Below, piece after piece: positions 8,399 to 16,371 of a stretch of 64,000 nucleotides of DNA. The DNA is taken from the NCBI RefSeq assembly GCF_013388945.1, contig NZ_JACAEH010000004.1, forward strand, positions 248,001 to 312,000, written 5' to 3'. Numbering within the stretch: the stretch's first letter is position 1; each line of letters starts with the position of its first letter. The notes beneath the pieces were generated by a model. The model made no database searches, was not told where the DNA came from, and saw only the letters and a list, made by a program, of their open reading frames with translations. Source of the stretch: Nitrososphaera sp. (GTDB taxonomy: Archaea > Thermoproteota > Nitrososphaeria > Nitrososphaerales > Nitrososphaeraceae). A program made the position numbers and the translations under genes.

Positions 8399-9315
8399 CA
8401 GAGGGCAGGATCTGGTTCAACGGCGCGCTCGTCAATTACGACGACGCAAAAATCCACGTCCTTACGCACGCGCTCCATTACGGCACGGGCGTGTTTGAAG
8501 GCATCCGCTGCTACAACACGGTGCACGGAAGCGCGATATTCCGGTTGCAGGACCACATGCAGAGGCTGATAGACAGCGGCAAGGCGTATTTCATGGACCT
8601 TGGATTTTCACGCCAGCAGTTAGAGCAGGCAGCCATTGACACGGTGCGCGCAAACGGCATGGCCGAGTGCTACATCAGGCCCATTGCATTTTACGGCTAC
8701 GGCAAGATGGGCGTAAACCCCATGCCAAACAAGGTGTCAGTAGCGATAGCCGTGTGGAAGTGGGACGAGTACATCAAGGGCTCGGGCGAGGAAAAGGGCG
8801 CGCGCCTTATGACCTCGTCGTGGGCGAGGCTCGACCCGCACTCTATGCCGATGCACGCCAAGGCGACTGCCAACTATGCCAACTCGGCGCTTGCGCGCGT
8901 AGAGGCGCTAAAGGCCGGCTTTGACGAGGCCATAATGCTAAACTCCGCCGGCATGGTCGTGGAAGCGTCTGCGGAGAACATCTTTGTGGTAAAGGACGGC
9001 GAGCTTGCCACGCCGCCGACTTCGACCGGCGCGCTGTGCGGGATAACGCGGGACAGCGTGATGGCGATAGCAGAAGCATACGGCATAAGGTGCGTCGAGC
9101 GCAACATCGCCCGGGACGAGCTGTATTTTGCAGACGAGGTGTTCCTGACAGGCACTGCTGCAGAGATAAAGCCGGTTGGAGAAATTGACAACCGGCTGGT
9201 GGGCAGGGACGGCGGCAAGCCAGGCGCTGTGACGAGGCGCCTGAAAGAACTCTTTGAGGCTGTAGTTCACGGCAAGGACGAGAAATTCAGGAACTGGCTC
9301 ACGCCGATAAGCTGA
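8395..9315 (+). CDS. ilvE: Branched-chain amino acid aminotransferase (class IV)
   Basis: 306 residues of fold-type IV PLP enzymes. Key segments are HALHYGTGVFEGIRCY at the N-terminus, HAKATANYANSALA with the PLP lysine, and the Glu-containing VVEASAENIFVVKDG, then TGTAAEIKPVGEID for phosphate binding. It converts 2-keto acids to Val, Leu and Ile. It is coupled to aspartate kinase by an ATGA overlap, so an amino-acid biosynthesis operon is likely. Its last 49 bp overlap a convergent membrane-protein gene. Confidence 0.87.
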   Translation: MTEGRIWFNGALVNYDDAKIHVLTHALHYGTGVFEGIRCYNTVHGSAIFRLQDHMQRLIDSGKAYFMDLGFSRQQLEQAAIDTVRANGMAECYIRPIAFYGYGKMGVNPMPNKVSVAIAVWKWDEYIKGSGEEKGARLMTSSWARLDPHSMPMHAKATANYANSALARVEALKAGFDEAIMLNSAGMVVEASAENIFVVKDGELATPPTSTGALCGITRDSVMAIAEAYGIRCVERNIARDELYFADEVFLTGTAAEIKPVGEIDNRLVGRDGGKPGAVTRRLKELFEAVVHGKDEKFRNWLTPIS

Positions 9316-9545
9316 AGGTCGCGTATAACAAGAAAGTGTATCGCAAGGTGGACCGGTAGCGCGCCTGCAACGTACGCGCCGGCCTTTTTGGCAGTCAAAG
9401 TCCCGGTTACAAGCATCGCGATTATCCCGGCGGCAAAAATCGCGGCGTGGACTGCGCCGTGCACCAGAAGCGGGTGGTAGGTGAAGTAGAGGTAGAAAGC
9501 GCTCGCCGCGCCTGCGCCGATTCCTGAAAGCACGTACCGCATCAT
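9267..9545 (-). CDS. Small membrane protein
   Basis: 92 residues with three predicted membrane helices (about 5-22, 30-50 and 55-75), including LVHGAVHAAIFAAG and LPVHLAIHFLVI, which place several His residues in the membrane. No family is recognised. It starts within 4 bp of the CinA-like gene stop (ATGA-type overlap), so it is probably the last gene of the aIF6-CinA operon. Its 3' end lies inside ilvE, which lowers certainty on the exact C-terminus. Confidence 0.5.
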   Translation of the reverse strand: MMRYVLSGIGAGAASAFYLYFTYHPLLVHGAVHAAIFAAGIIAMLVTGTLTAKKAGAYVAGALPVHLAIHFLVIRDLQLIGVSQFLNFSSLP

Positions 9546-10330
9546 GCTATCCTGCCGCCCAGCCTCTTTATCTCCCTGCGGAGCTGCGCCGATATTTTGT
9601 CAAGCTTCTGCTTCACCTTGCCTGCGTCGGCGCCCTTGCAGACGAGCTGCACGCGGATCTGCGGTACCGTCTTTTTGTAGTAGCCTTTCGGGTGCGTCTT
9701 TAAGTAGATCTCGTGGCTGCCGTTTGCCCTCACTATCCTGGCAAGCGCCGGCGCTATCATGGCCTCCGACACGCCCCTGGCGTAATAGTTCACTTCCTTT
9801 GAGACGAACCTGCCGACGCCCTCTTTGACAAGCGGCAGTATGCGGCTCTCAAAAACGGCCTTCATCTCTGCAGGCACGCCGGGGAGGCAGAAGATGTTGC
9901 CTATCATGACTGACGGCGCGCTTCCCACCGTGTTTTCAATGGGCGTCGAGCCTTCCGGGATGGTCGCCATCTTTAGCCTGACTTTGTTAATCCTGTAATG
10001 CAGGTGGCGCCGGGCGTAGCTGTTTTTCAGCATCTGCACCGCGCGCTCGTCTATTGCAATTTTCTTGCCCAGCGCCATTGCCACGCCTTCAAGCGTCATG
10101 TCGTCGTAGGTAGCGCCAAGCCCGCCCGTTACGATTAGCAGGTCGGGCTTTCTTGCAAGCGACTCTTTTACCGCAGACGATATGGCGCCAAGGTCGTCCC
10201 CCACCACCGTCACCCTGCCGACGGTGCCGCCCGCCCTTGCTATCCTGCCGGCAAGCCAGTGCGCGTTGGTGTTGAGCGTTATACCGGAGAGGAGCTCGTT
10301 TCCGACGCAGAGAATCTCGATTGTGAACAT
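9542..10330 (-). CDS. CinA/MoaB-like molybdopterin-binding domain protein
   Basis: 262 residues. The N-terminal 170 residues match the MoCF/CinA domain: VGNELLSGITLNTNAHWLA, VTVVGDD, LIVTGGLGATYDD and GNIFCLPGVPAEM. In bacteria CinA proteins act on NMN or ADP-ribose derivatives in NAD salvage; in archaea the exact activity is open. It lacks the C-terminal NMN deamidase domain of bacterial CinA. The start codon abuts the aIF6 stop. Confidence 0.75.
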   Translation of the reverse strand: MFTIEILCVGNELLSGITLNTNAHWLAGRIARAGGTVGRVTVVGDDLGAISSAVKESLARKPDLLIVTGGLGATYDDMTLEGVAMALGKKIAIDERAVQMLKNSYARRHLHYRINKVRLKMATIPEGSTPIENTVGSAPSVMIGNIFCLPGVPAEMKAVFESRILPLVKEGVGRFVSKEVNYYARGVSEAMIAPALARIVRANGSHEIYLKTHPKGYYKKTVPQIRVQLVCKGADAGKVKQKLDKISAQLRREIKRLGGRIA

Positions 10331-10992
10331 TAGGTCTGGAAGATCCTGCTGAGCATGATAAGCTCGGGGCCGCTTGTAAGGCTTCCCACCACAACCGCCT
10401 TTGTGTTTGCCACAATGCCTGACGTCAGGAACGGCACCCCGCCGTTTATCGTGAGGGGCTCGGCCGGCACCTGCAGCGCCTCGGCCACGGCTTTCACCTC
10501 GTCCTCGGTTGCCTTTGGATGGACGCCTGCCCCTGCGTTGGTCGCCACCACGACGGCGCCGGTCTGCACAAAGCCGCCGACGCCCATGCTGTGCGCGGGC
10601 ACCCCGAGGATGTCCTGGATCTGCCCCTCGGCCTCTTTCAGGAGGGGCGACACCAGCGCGCCGTTGTCGTTTGCCGCAATTAGGTTGCCTACTGCAGTGA
10701 ACTTGCTGTCGAGCTTTTCAACATTGAGCCCCGTGCCCTGCTTGAGCCAGCGGACCTCCTCGTCGTCGGCTATGGAGGGCAGGAGTATGCCGTTGTTGTT
10801 CATCACCGACATGGGCCCCACGAGCCTGGTGCCGGCTATGGACGTGGGAACCGGCCGGACCTGCAGGTACTCGGCGAGCTTGTCGCTCTTGGTCTCGGCA
10901 AAGCCGTGCGGCACGAGCATCACGCTGTCGTTTGCCCTGACGAATATCCCGATGTTGGGGCTCTTGTAGAAGGTATAGCGGTAAATCTCCAC
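10330..10992 (-). CDS. eif6: Translation initiation factor aIF6
   Basis: About 220 residues, the family's normal length. Five-fold pentein repeats are visible from the recurring pattern of small residues around NPNIG/ARxxG (SPNIGIFVRANDS, SIAGTRLVGPMSVMNNNGILLP, GNLIAANDNGALVS, VGGFVQTGAVVVATNAGAGVHP). It binds the large ribosomal subunit and prevents joining with the small subunit. I chose GTG at 10992, giving MEIYRYTFYKSPNIG; an upstream GTG at 11037 would add 15 residues not typical for the family. Confidence 0.88.
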   Translation of the reverse strand: MEIYRYTFYKSPNIGIFVRANDSVMLVPHGFAETKSDKLAEYLQVRPVPTSIAGTRLVGPMSVMNNNGILLPSIADDEEVRWLKQGTGLNVEKLDSKFTAVGNLIAANDNGALVSPLLKEAEGQIQDILGVPAHSMGVGGFVQTGAVVVATNAGAGVHPKATEDEVKAVAEALQVPAEPLTINGGVPFLTSGIVANTKAVVVGSLTSGPELIMLSRIFQT

Positions 10993-11052
10993 GTTACACG
11001 CTTGCTGCGCGGACAGTGGATATGAACCTATGCTCACCTGCGAATAGTCGGC

Positions 11053-11469
11053 TCAGATAGAATTGTTCTCGAACGCGCGCAACATCTCTGCGACAGTGAC
11101 TATTCTTACCTTCCTGAATCTTCTCATACCCAGCAAGTGGCTGTCCCCTGACACTATAAAGCTGGCTTTGCCGTCAATGGCGGTCCTGAGGACCGCGTCA
11201 TCATCCGCGTCCTCTTTTACTGCCCTGAACCTCGACCTTATCCTGACGAAAGAACCTGAATTCGCCAAGTCTCTGAGAAAGTCTGCAATATTCTCCTGTT
11301 CCACATACTTTTGTATCTTGGGTTCGTTTGCTATGATAACTACCTCTTCGAGAATCTCCCTTGATATGACCAGTTCGTGGTTTCGCAGAATTTCAAAGAG
11401 GAGGTTTCGGGGTTTTCCTTCCTTGATTAGCGCAGAAATAAGGACGTTGGTGTCCAGAACTATCTTCAT
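11053..11469 (-). CDS. PIN-domain toxin, VapC-like (locus 1)
   Basis: 138 residues of the PIN ribonuclease fold: VLDTNVLISALI with the first Asp, then SREILEEV, KEDADDDAVLRTAIDGKA with acidic cluster, and IVSGDSHLL with the last Asp. These acidic residues bind Mg/Mn in the active site. Its start overlaps the AbrB-type antitoxin by 4 bp, so the pair is a type II toxin-antitoxin module. It is paralogous to the pair at 13.2-13.9 kb. Confidence 0.82.
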   Translation of the reverse strand: MKIVLDTNVLISALIKEGKPRNLLFEILRNHELVISREILEEVVIIANEPKIQKYVEQENIADFLRDLANSGSFVRIRSRFRAVKEDADDDAVLRTAIDGKASFIVSGDSHLLGMRRFRKVRIVTVAEMLRAFENNSI

Positions 11470-11762
11470 GGCATGCGGCTGGCACGCCTTTTCCTTCTGC
11501 TTTGCTGAACTATCTCGTTTATTTCTTTATCCGAAAGTGAGCCATATTTCTTGACTTTCTTGTCCACCTCGCGGTATATTCGTTTCAGATCCTTTATTAC
11601 ATCAGGTATTTCCATCTTCTTCATTATCACGGCGTCATCGTAACCGTACACTAGAAGCTTTGTCTTGGGTCCTATCCCGAGCTTCTCCCGTATCGCTTGG
11701 GGGATGACCACCTGACCCTTTCCGCTCACTACCGTCACATCAGCTTCTTCGTATTGGGACAT
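11466..11762 (-). CDS. AbrB/MazE-type antitoxin (locus 1)
   Basis: 98 residues. The N-terminal swapped-hairpin domain reads VTVVSGKGQVVIPQAIREKLG followed by LLVYGYDDAVIMKK; the C-terminal half is charged and helical (KKVKKYGSLSDKEINE), as for a toxin-neutralising segment. It should bind and repress its own promoter. The promoter carries a TATA box and a direct repeat just before the ATG (see 11774-11787). Confidence 0.8.
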   Translation of the reverse strand: MSQYEEADVTVVSGKGQVVIPQAIREKLGIGPKTKLLVYGYDDAVIMKKMEIPDVIKDLKRIYREVDKKVKKYGSLSDKEINEIVQQSRRKRRASRMP

Positions 11763-11773
11763 GATAAGTATAT

Positions 11774-11787
11774 TCTTACTTTCTTAC
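11774..11787 (-). promoter_or_regulatory. Direct-repeat operator of antitoxin locus 1
   Basis: On the minus strand this reads GTAAGAAAGTAAGA, two GTAAGA units at 8-bp period between a CATATAAAG TATA box and the antitoxin ATG. The same arrangement (13 of 14 bases equal) is found before the paralogous antitoxin at 13236. The position downstream of TATA fits autorepression. Confidence 0.5.
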
Positions 11788-11820
11788 TTTATATGTCTAG
11801 CGGCTCTTGCCCGTTGCAGA

Positions 11821-12456
11821 TTACTTGCGCAAAAGCTTGAACGCGTGGTTGCCGGTGTTTGTGCGAAAGTAGTAGGTTATCCACAGCATCGCAAGCGGCT
11901 CCAAAAGGCGCGCGCCCTCTATGCCCCCGATATCGATTGACTCCCAGCCAAACGCTGTCAGGATGTCAGTGACCATCTTTTTTGCAGAGTCGTCGTTTCC
12001 GCAGATGAACATGGTCGGCCTGCCTTCCGCAAACTTGGGCTTGTACATGTGCGGGTTGCCGACGATGTTAAACGCCTTGACCACCTTTGATCCAGGCAGC
12101 ATCCTCTGCACGGTCTCGCCGGCAGAGTCGGTATGGCCTATCGAAAGCGTGGGCGGCATGGTGGAAAAGTCAAGCGGGTTTGTAACATCGATGACGACCT
12201 TGCCTGCCATGTTTTCCGCGCCTGCCATCTCTAGCGCGCTTTGAGTCCCTGTCCACGCCGTCGCTATCACTATTATGTCGCCGAATTTTGCAGCGTCGGC
12301 AAAGCTCCCGGCAGAAGCGTGCCTGCCGTGCTTTGCAGCCCAGTCCGCAAGCTTGCCTACGTCGCGCGTGCCTATCTTTACCTGGTGTCCAAGGTCCACA
12401 AAGCTGTCGCCCAGCCTTTTTCCCACGTCGCCGGAACCAAGTATGCCTACCTTCAC
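11821..12456 (-). CDS. NADPH:F420-type oxidoreductase
   Basis: 211 residues of the F420-dependent NADP reductase family. The N-terminal Rossmann motif is GILGSGDVGKRLGDSF; further family segments are KIGTRD (binding the 2'-phosphate of NADP), VVIDVTNPLD and KAFNIVG. It would transfer hydride between F420H2 and NADP+. Thaumarchaea make F420, so the role is plausible, but the exact acceptor is not shown by the sequence. Confidence 0.75.
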   Translation of the reverse strand: MKVGILGSGDVGKRLGDSFVDLGHQVKIGTRDVGKLADWAAKHGRHASAGSFADAAKFGDIIVIATAWTGTQSALEMAGAENMAGKVVIDVTNPLDFSTMPPTLSIGHTDSAGETVQRMLPGSKVVKAFNIVGNPHMYKPKFAEGRPTMFICGNDDSAKKMVTDILTAFGWESIDIGGIEGARLLEPLAMLWITYYFRTNTGNHAFKLLRK

Positions 12457-12486
12457 GCCATCCCTATGCGCGCCGCGGATTAAAAA

Positions 12487-12726
12487 CTAGCTGAGGCCCT
12501 CGTTGCGCCTTTCAAGGGCCTTTGCGACGTAGCCGTTTATCTTTTCCCTCATCGCCGGGTCGCTCTCTATCTTTTCCCTCAGCTTTTCGTCGTCGCACTG
12601 TATGCTCTCGTACTCTACTCTCTTGTCCTGCGCAAAGTAGCGGTACTTTACCGTGACCCTTGCCGGCCTGCCGCCGAGCGCAAAGTCGAGTGTAATGCTC
12701 CCATACACAAAGGACGCCGGCATCAT
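12487..12726 (-). CDS. Conserved small protein, unknown
   Basis: 79 residues: an N-terminal beta-rich part (VYGSITLDFALGG, VTVKYRYFAQDKRVEYES) and a C-terminal charged helix (DDEKLREKIESDPAMREKINGYVAKALE). No motif I recognise. Divergent from the next small gene over a 51-bp AT-rich region with TATA-like sequences on both strands, and 30 bp upstream of the F420-reductase gene on the same strand. Confidence 0.5.
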   Translation of the reverse strand: MMPASFVYGSITLDFALGGRPARVTVKYRYFAQDKRVEYESIQCDDEKLREKIESDPAMREKINGYVAKALERRNEGLS

Positions 12727-12777
12727 GAGATTTCAGATGGCAGACTTAAAATAAAACTATCGTCTGTAAAAAAGGGC

Positions 12778-13149
12778 ATGGAAGTCGACGAAACGCTCCC
12801 AGAGCTGACCGAGATGACCTATTTCTCGTTCAGCCTGATGAAGAACAGCCGCGAGTTCAACCTCCACGTCGAGTCTTCCGACTTTGGTTTAAGCGTCGAC
12901 TTTAACATGAAGTACAGCGAGTTTTACGACATCGTCAACCTCATGCAGGCAGTTCTGTACAACGACGGGTACAAGGGCGGGCCAAACGACCTGGACTACC
13001 TGGAGTTTGAGAAGGAAGGCGAGGACGGCGAGTACTGCCTCGTCATCGGGAAATACGTCACGAGCTTTGCACTATACTTCAAGGACGACATCGAGGCGAA
13101 AAAGTTCCTCTCAGAGTTCCAGCGCACCGCCGGACATTTTGACAAGTAA
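12778..13149 (+). CDS. Acidic cytosolic protein, unknown
   Basis: 123 residues, strongly acidic, alternating strands and helices (FNLHVESSDFGLSVDFNMKYSEFYDIV; EYCLVIGKYVTSFALYFKDD). No signal peptide, no Cys pairs beyond one Cys, no known motif. A TTAAAATAAAA box about 30 bp upstream supports the ATG at 12778 as a leaderless start. Confidence 0.5.
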   Translation: MEVDETLPELTEMTYFSFSLMKNSREFNLHVESSDFGLSVDFNMKYSEFYDIVNLMQAVLYNDGYKGGPNDLDYLEFEKEGEDGEYCLVIGKYVTSFALYFKDDIEAKKFLSEFQRTAGHFDK

Positions 13150-13212
13150 ACTATTCAAGGCGCAATGCCGAAGCAGTATCCGGCGTACCACAAAATGCGC
13201 TAACTATATAAG

Positions 13213-13226
13213 GTAAGAATGTAAGA
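13213..13226 (+). promoter_or_regulatory. Direct-repeat operator of antitoxin locus 2
   Basis: GTAAGAATGTAAGA, two GTAAGA units at 8-bp period right after a CTATATAAG TATA box and 9 bp before the antitoxin ATG. Near-identical to the site before the paralogous pair at 11.8 kb. Confidence 0.5.
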
Positions 13227-13235
13227 GAATTATAC

Positions 13236-13532
13236 ATGGCGACGCAGGACGAGATGGAAATAACAATAGTCAGCGACAAGGGCCAGATAGTGATACCTGC
13301 GGCGCTCCGGAACAGGTTTGGCCTGAAGCCGCGCTCAAAGCTGCTGGTCTACGGCCTTGACGACGCCATAGTGCTCAAGAAGCTTGTGCTCCCCGACCCC
13401 AAGGAAGAGATGGAGAAGCTCTGGAAAAAGATCGACAAGAAGATAGAGAAGTACGGCGAGCTTTCTGACGAGGACATACAGAAGGAGATACAGAAAGTCA
13501 GGTCCAGAAGGAGAAAGTCCAAACAGTCGTGA
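13236..13532 (+). CDS. AbrB/MazE-type antitoxin (locus 2)
   Basis: 98 residues, same length as the antitoxin at 11466-11762 and clearly its paralogue: VSDKGQIVIPAALRNRFGL, then LLVYGLDDAIVLKK, then a charged helix KKIEKYGELSDEDIQKE. The tail is very basic (RSRRRKSKQS). It overlaps the toxin start by 4 bp. Confidence 0.82.
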   Translation: MATQDEMEITIVSDKGQIVIPAALRNRFGLKPRSKLLVYGLDDAIVLKKLVLPDPKEEMEKLWKKIDKKIEKYGELSDEDIQKEIQKVRSRRRKSKQS

Positions 13533-13939
13533 TCAGGGCCGTCTTTGATACCAACGTGCTGGTATCGAGCATGATAAAGCGCGGTAGGCCCAGAGATCTC
13601 TGGAATGCCGTTCTTGACGGAAAGATACGCCTCGTTGTTTCAGAAGAAATTCTGGAGGAGCTTATTGGCGTGGCTGGCCGGCCAAAGATTGCGAGGTACG
13701 TCGACAAGGCGGCCATCGATAGCTTTTTGCAGGTGCTTTTGCAGAATGTGGAACTGGTAAAAACCGTGGAAGGCATAAGCGTCGTAAAGGACCCCGATGA
13801 TAACATGATTCTTGAGGCGGCCGTCACCGGCGGCGCCAGGTATGTTGTCTCAGGGGACAATCACCTGCTCAAGCTGGGCAGCTTTAGGGAAATAAAGATC
13901 CTGACGGTGGCTGGCATGCTAGCGATTCTGACCGGGTAA
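13529..13939 (+). CDS. PIN-domain toxin, VapC-like (locus 2)
   Basis: 136 residues with the PIN acidic set: AVFDTNVLVSSMIKRGRP, SEEILEELIG, KDPDDNMILEAAVTGGA and VSGDNHLL. The order and spacing match the toxin at 11053-11469, so the two modules arose by duplication; they now face away from each other around the F420-reductase segment. The start is GTG at 13529 inside the antitoxin end. Confidence 0.82.
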   Translation: MIRAVFDTNVLVSSMIKRGRPRDLWNAVLDGKIRLVVSEEILEELIGVAGRPKIARYVDKAAIDSFLQVLLQNVELVKTVEGISVVKDPDDNMILEAAVTGGARYVVSGDNHLLKLGSFREIKILTVAGMLAILTG

Positions 13940-13940
13940 G

Positions 13941-15053
13941 CTACAGGTTCAGGTCCACCCACAGCGCCGCGTGATCAGACGCTGCGTCCTTTTCTTCCTC
14001 TATCTCTGGAAAGTGCGGAAAGAGCGTGCCGTGCGTGCCGCCCCACACCCCGCGCCTTTCTATGCCGCCTGCCTGCACGGCCTGCGCTACTTTGGGCGAC
14101 ATCAGTATGTAGTCCAGCTTGCCGGACTTGTTCCCGTTGCCGTGCGTGCCGGGCCTGCCGTCGCCTGCAAAACTTGGGTGCGCCATGATGTCCACCAGCG
14201 CGCCGTCGGCAAGGAGCGGCGCAAGGGGCGCGCCGTCAGGCGTGTCGTTCAGGTCACCTGCTACCACGATGTATTCAAACCCGGCCTGCAGGCGCTCGTC
14301 GTATATCTTGCGCGCCTGCCTTGCCTGGCGCTCGCGCCTTGCGTTGGACTCGGAGGGCGGGCCGTAGCCCTTGCTCTTGAAGTGGTTGACAAGCACAAGG
14401 AGCGTCCTGCCCGAAGGCGTCGCCACCCTGTACTCGGCGCAGTCGCGGCTGAACACCGTGCCCCCGGCGTCGGTGTCGTACACGTGGCTGACTATAGACT
14501 CGATTGGATAGTCCCTGCGCGTCATTATGCCCACGTCTATCCCGCGCTCGTCGTTTCCGTCGATGAGCATCGCGTGATCATACTGCTGGCCGCCAACCTT
14601 TGGGATCACCTGCTCGTTAAAGCGCGTGAGCACTATGCGGTTGTCGGCCTCCACCACGCACAGCACGTCGGCGTTCACCTCGTTGATTACGCGCGCCGTG
14701 TTCTCTATCGCAGTTTCTTCGACGTGCTCCTTTCTCAGCTCGAACCAGCCTATCCAGCTGCTGCGGCCATTTGCGACAATCTCGGCCGGCTTGCCCTTTG
14801 GCTTTTTCAAAAAGCTTCCCCGGATCTTGTTGAGCGCAATGTACTTGCTCTTGCCGGCCGTGAGCAGGCCTGTATTCCGGTCCATTATCGTCAGCATCCT
14901 GGACTTGTCTGCGGCAGAGTACGAGTCCTTCTCTGCCAGGTTGGTAAGGTCGGCAAAATCCTCCAGGACTTTTCTGCCGTCGGACCACTTGGGCAGGTTC
15001 ATGATGGCGGGGCGGTCAAACATGTTCTCGACGTTGAACGTGGCAAGGCGCAT
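13941..15053 (-). CDS. Endonuclease/exonuclease/phosphatase family protein
   Basis: 370 residues. EEP active-site elements are in order: ATFNVENMFD (metal-binding Asn), VVEADNR (Glu), NHFKSKGYG, VAGDLNDTPDGAPL (Asp/Asn) and ASDHAALWVDL (catalytic His at the C-terminus). The family cuts phosphodiesters in DNA, RNA or phospholipids; this one resembles secreted or stand-alone bacterial EEP proteins but has no signal peptide. It is convergent with toxin locus 2, ending 2 bp from its stop. Confidence 0.75.
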   Translation of the reverse strand: MRLATFNVENMFDRPAIMNLPKWSDGRKVLEDFADLTNLAEKDSYSAADKSRMLTIMDRNTGLLTAGKSKYIALNKIRGSFLKKPKGKPAEIVANGRSSWIGWFELRKEHVEETAIENTARVINEVNADVLCVVEADNRIVLTRFNEQVIPKVGGQQYDHAMLIDGNDERGIDVGIMTRRDYPIESIVSHVYDTDAGGTVFSRDCAEYRVATPSGRTLLVLVNHFKSKGYGPPSESNARRERQARQARKIYDERLQAGFEYIVVAGDLNDTPDGAPLAPLLADGALVDIMAHPSFAGDGRPGTHGNGNKSGKLDYILMSPKVAQAVQAGGIERRGVWGGTHGTLFPHFPEIEEEKDAASDHAALWVDLNL

Positions 15054-15179
15054 TGCAGCGCTAGCCCGACCAACTATTTATGGACTATCCTTATGAAGCG
15101 TATTTTCTCTATATCTTGCCTTTGCAGGGAATCGGGGAGGCGCCGACAAGCATTTCTGCGGCCTTTTGCACGCCTAGTT

Positions 15180-15209
15180 ATACAAATATGTATTATACAA
15201 CTATGTATA
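15180..15209. promoter_or_regulatory. Tandem dyad operators
   Basis: Two adjacent dyads: ATACA-N4-TGTAT (15180-15193) and TATACA-N4-TGTATA (15194-15209). They lie directly upstream of a TTAAATA box (15213-15219) and 33 bp before the ATG at 15242, so they would cover the BRE/TFB contact region of that promoter. Confidence 0.5.
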
Positions 15210-15241
15210 TTCTTAAATAGTAATAGCGTGCTACGAAAGCC

Positions 15242-15532
15242 ATGCGCACGCGAAGCATTTCCAGGCCGGCCCGCAAAAGCTCGGGGCACACGCCGCGCCT
15301 TGACACCATCCAGATGGTGGAAAAGGCCATCAAAAACGACAAGAAATTCTATTCAAAGAACCAGCTCTGGCGGAGCCTTCCAAAGCAGGTGCAGTATCCC
15401 ACCTTTGTAAAGATACTCGACTACCTCGAAGAAAGCAACAAGATAATGTACGAAAAGGATGGCACGATAATCTGGACTTTTGCCGACAGCGCAGCGGCAA
15501 GGAAATCGCTGAAGGAATCGACTCCGCTCTAG
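15242..15532 (+). CDS. Small winged-helix-like protein
   Basis: 96 residues. After a basic Ser/Arg-rich start, residues 20-75 (TIQMVEKAIKNDKKFYSKNQ, then LPKQVQYPTFVKILDYLEES) look like a winged helix, ending in a KDGTIIWTF wing. It is a candidate DNA-binding protein and possibly the ligand of the two dyads in its own promoter. No family name can be given. Confidence 0.5.
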   Translation: MRTRSISRPARKSSGHTPRLDTIQMVEKAIKNDKKFYSKNQLWRSLPKQVQYPTFVKILDYLEESNKIMYEKDGTIIWTFADSAAARKSLKESTPL

Positions 15533-15563
15533 CTCGCATTGCATCAAAATATCGTGAGTGAAG

Positions 15564-15974
15564 TTATAGCGGTGGCTCTCTGACCTTGACGAGCTTGCCA
15601 TCGACCTGTTTGACCTCGGGGTCCAAAGATACGACACAATCGCAGCCTATAGACATTGCAGTTGCGACTATGAACGCGTCTCCAAGAGACATTCTGTAAC
15701 CGGCTTTTGTCTTTCCTGCCAGTTCTGCGATCTCCTTAGTTATGGGAACTATCCTGTCCTCGCCGATCACACTTTCTATGTTTGCCTTTGCGGCCAGAGT
15801 CTCCTCTTCTCCGACCCTGTAGTATATCGAAATGAGTTCCGCAATAGTCATGAGGCTGACAAACCCTTCAACTTTCTTGGCTCGAACTTTTTCCAGGAGA
15901 GCCAGCGAATCCTCGTATCCCTTCTCTTTGTTCAGGACCCTGACAAAAACGCCGGTGTCGATAAGGACTTTCAT
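15564..15974 (-). CDS. PIN-domain toxin, VapC-like (locus 3)
   Basis: 136 residues: VLIDTGVFVRVLNKE (first Asp; Thr-Gly replaces Thr-Asn), TIAELISIYYR (Glu), MSLGDAFIVATA (Asp) and CVVSLDPEVKQV (Asp). All four acidic positions are kept. It belongs to a different VapC subgroup than loci 1 and 2. It overlaps the antitoxin stop by 4 bp. Confidence 0.8.
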   Translation of the reverse strand: MKVLIDTGVFVRVLNKEKGYEDSLALLEKVRAKKVEGFVSLMTIAELISIYYRVGEEETLAAKANIESVIGEDRIVPITKEIAELAGKTKAGYRMSLGDAFIVATAMSIGCDCVVSLDPEVKQVDGKLVKVREPPL

Positions 15975-16234
15975 CTGACTGCCTTTTTAGCTCTTTCTAT
16001 CCTCGCTTCCGACTCTTCTCTGATCTCGCGCACCAGTTCAGTCGAAGACTTGGACATTTTTCCTTCAAACAACCCGACCATCGCCTTTAGCGGGTTCTCT
16101 TCTTTTTTCATGACCAGAATGCCTCTCTTGCTCTCTTCCACCAGCACTTCCTCGCCTTCTTTTATCCCGTACTTGTCCCTCAGCGGCTTTGGGATTACCA
16201 CCTGGCCCTTTGGAGATACCTTTGCTTTCCCCAC
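15971..16234 (-). CDS. AbrB/MazE-type antitoxin (locus 3)
   Basis: 87 residues: KVSPKGQVVIPKPLRDKYGI, EGEEVLVEESKRGILVMKK, then a charged C-terminal helix with RERARIE-like character (REIREESEARIERAKKAVR). The start is GTG at 16234 after an ACATAAAAG box. Together with the PIN gene it makes the third toxin-antitoxin pair within 5 kb. Confidence 0.78.
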   Translation of the reverse strand: MGKAKVSPKGQVVIPKPLRDKYGIKEGEEVLVEESKRGILVMKKEENPLKAMVGLFEGKMSKSSTELVREIREESEARIERAKKAVR

Positions 16235-16371
16235 GTTGTAGAGTTATACTTGCTCGCTTTTATGTTTTACTTAGTAGGCCATTGGTTAAACTCTCCATCT
16301 GATCAACCGGCAACCAAAGTCTTGCATTTTTCCCGCAAGAGTTTATTACGGCCTCCCCTTTTGAATGGGTG

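Noticed and set aside
13971-15410. A 479-codon plus-strand frame
   Set aside because: Antisense to the EEP nuclease gene, whose catalytic motifs are complete on the other strand.
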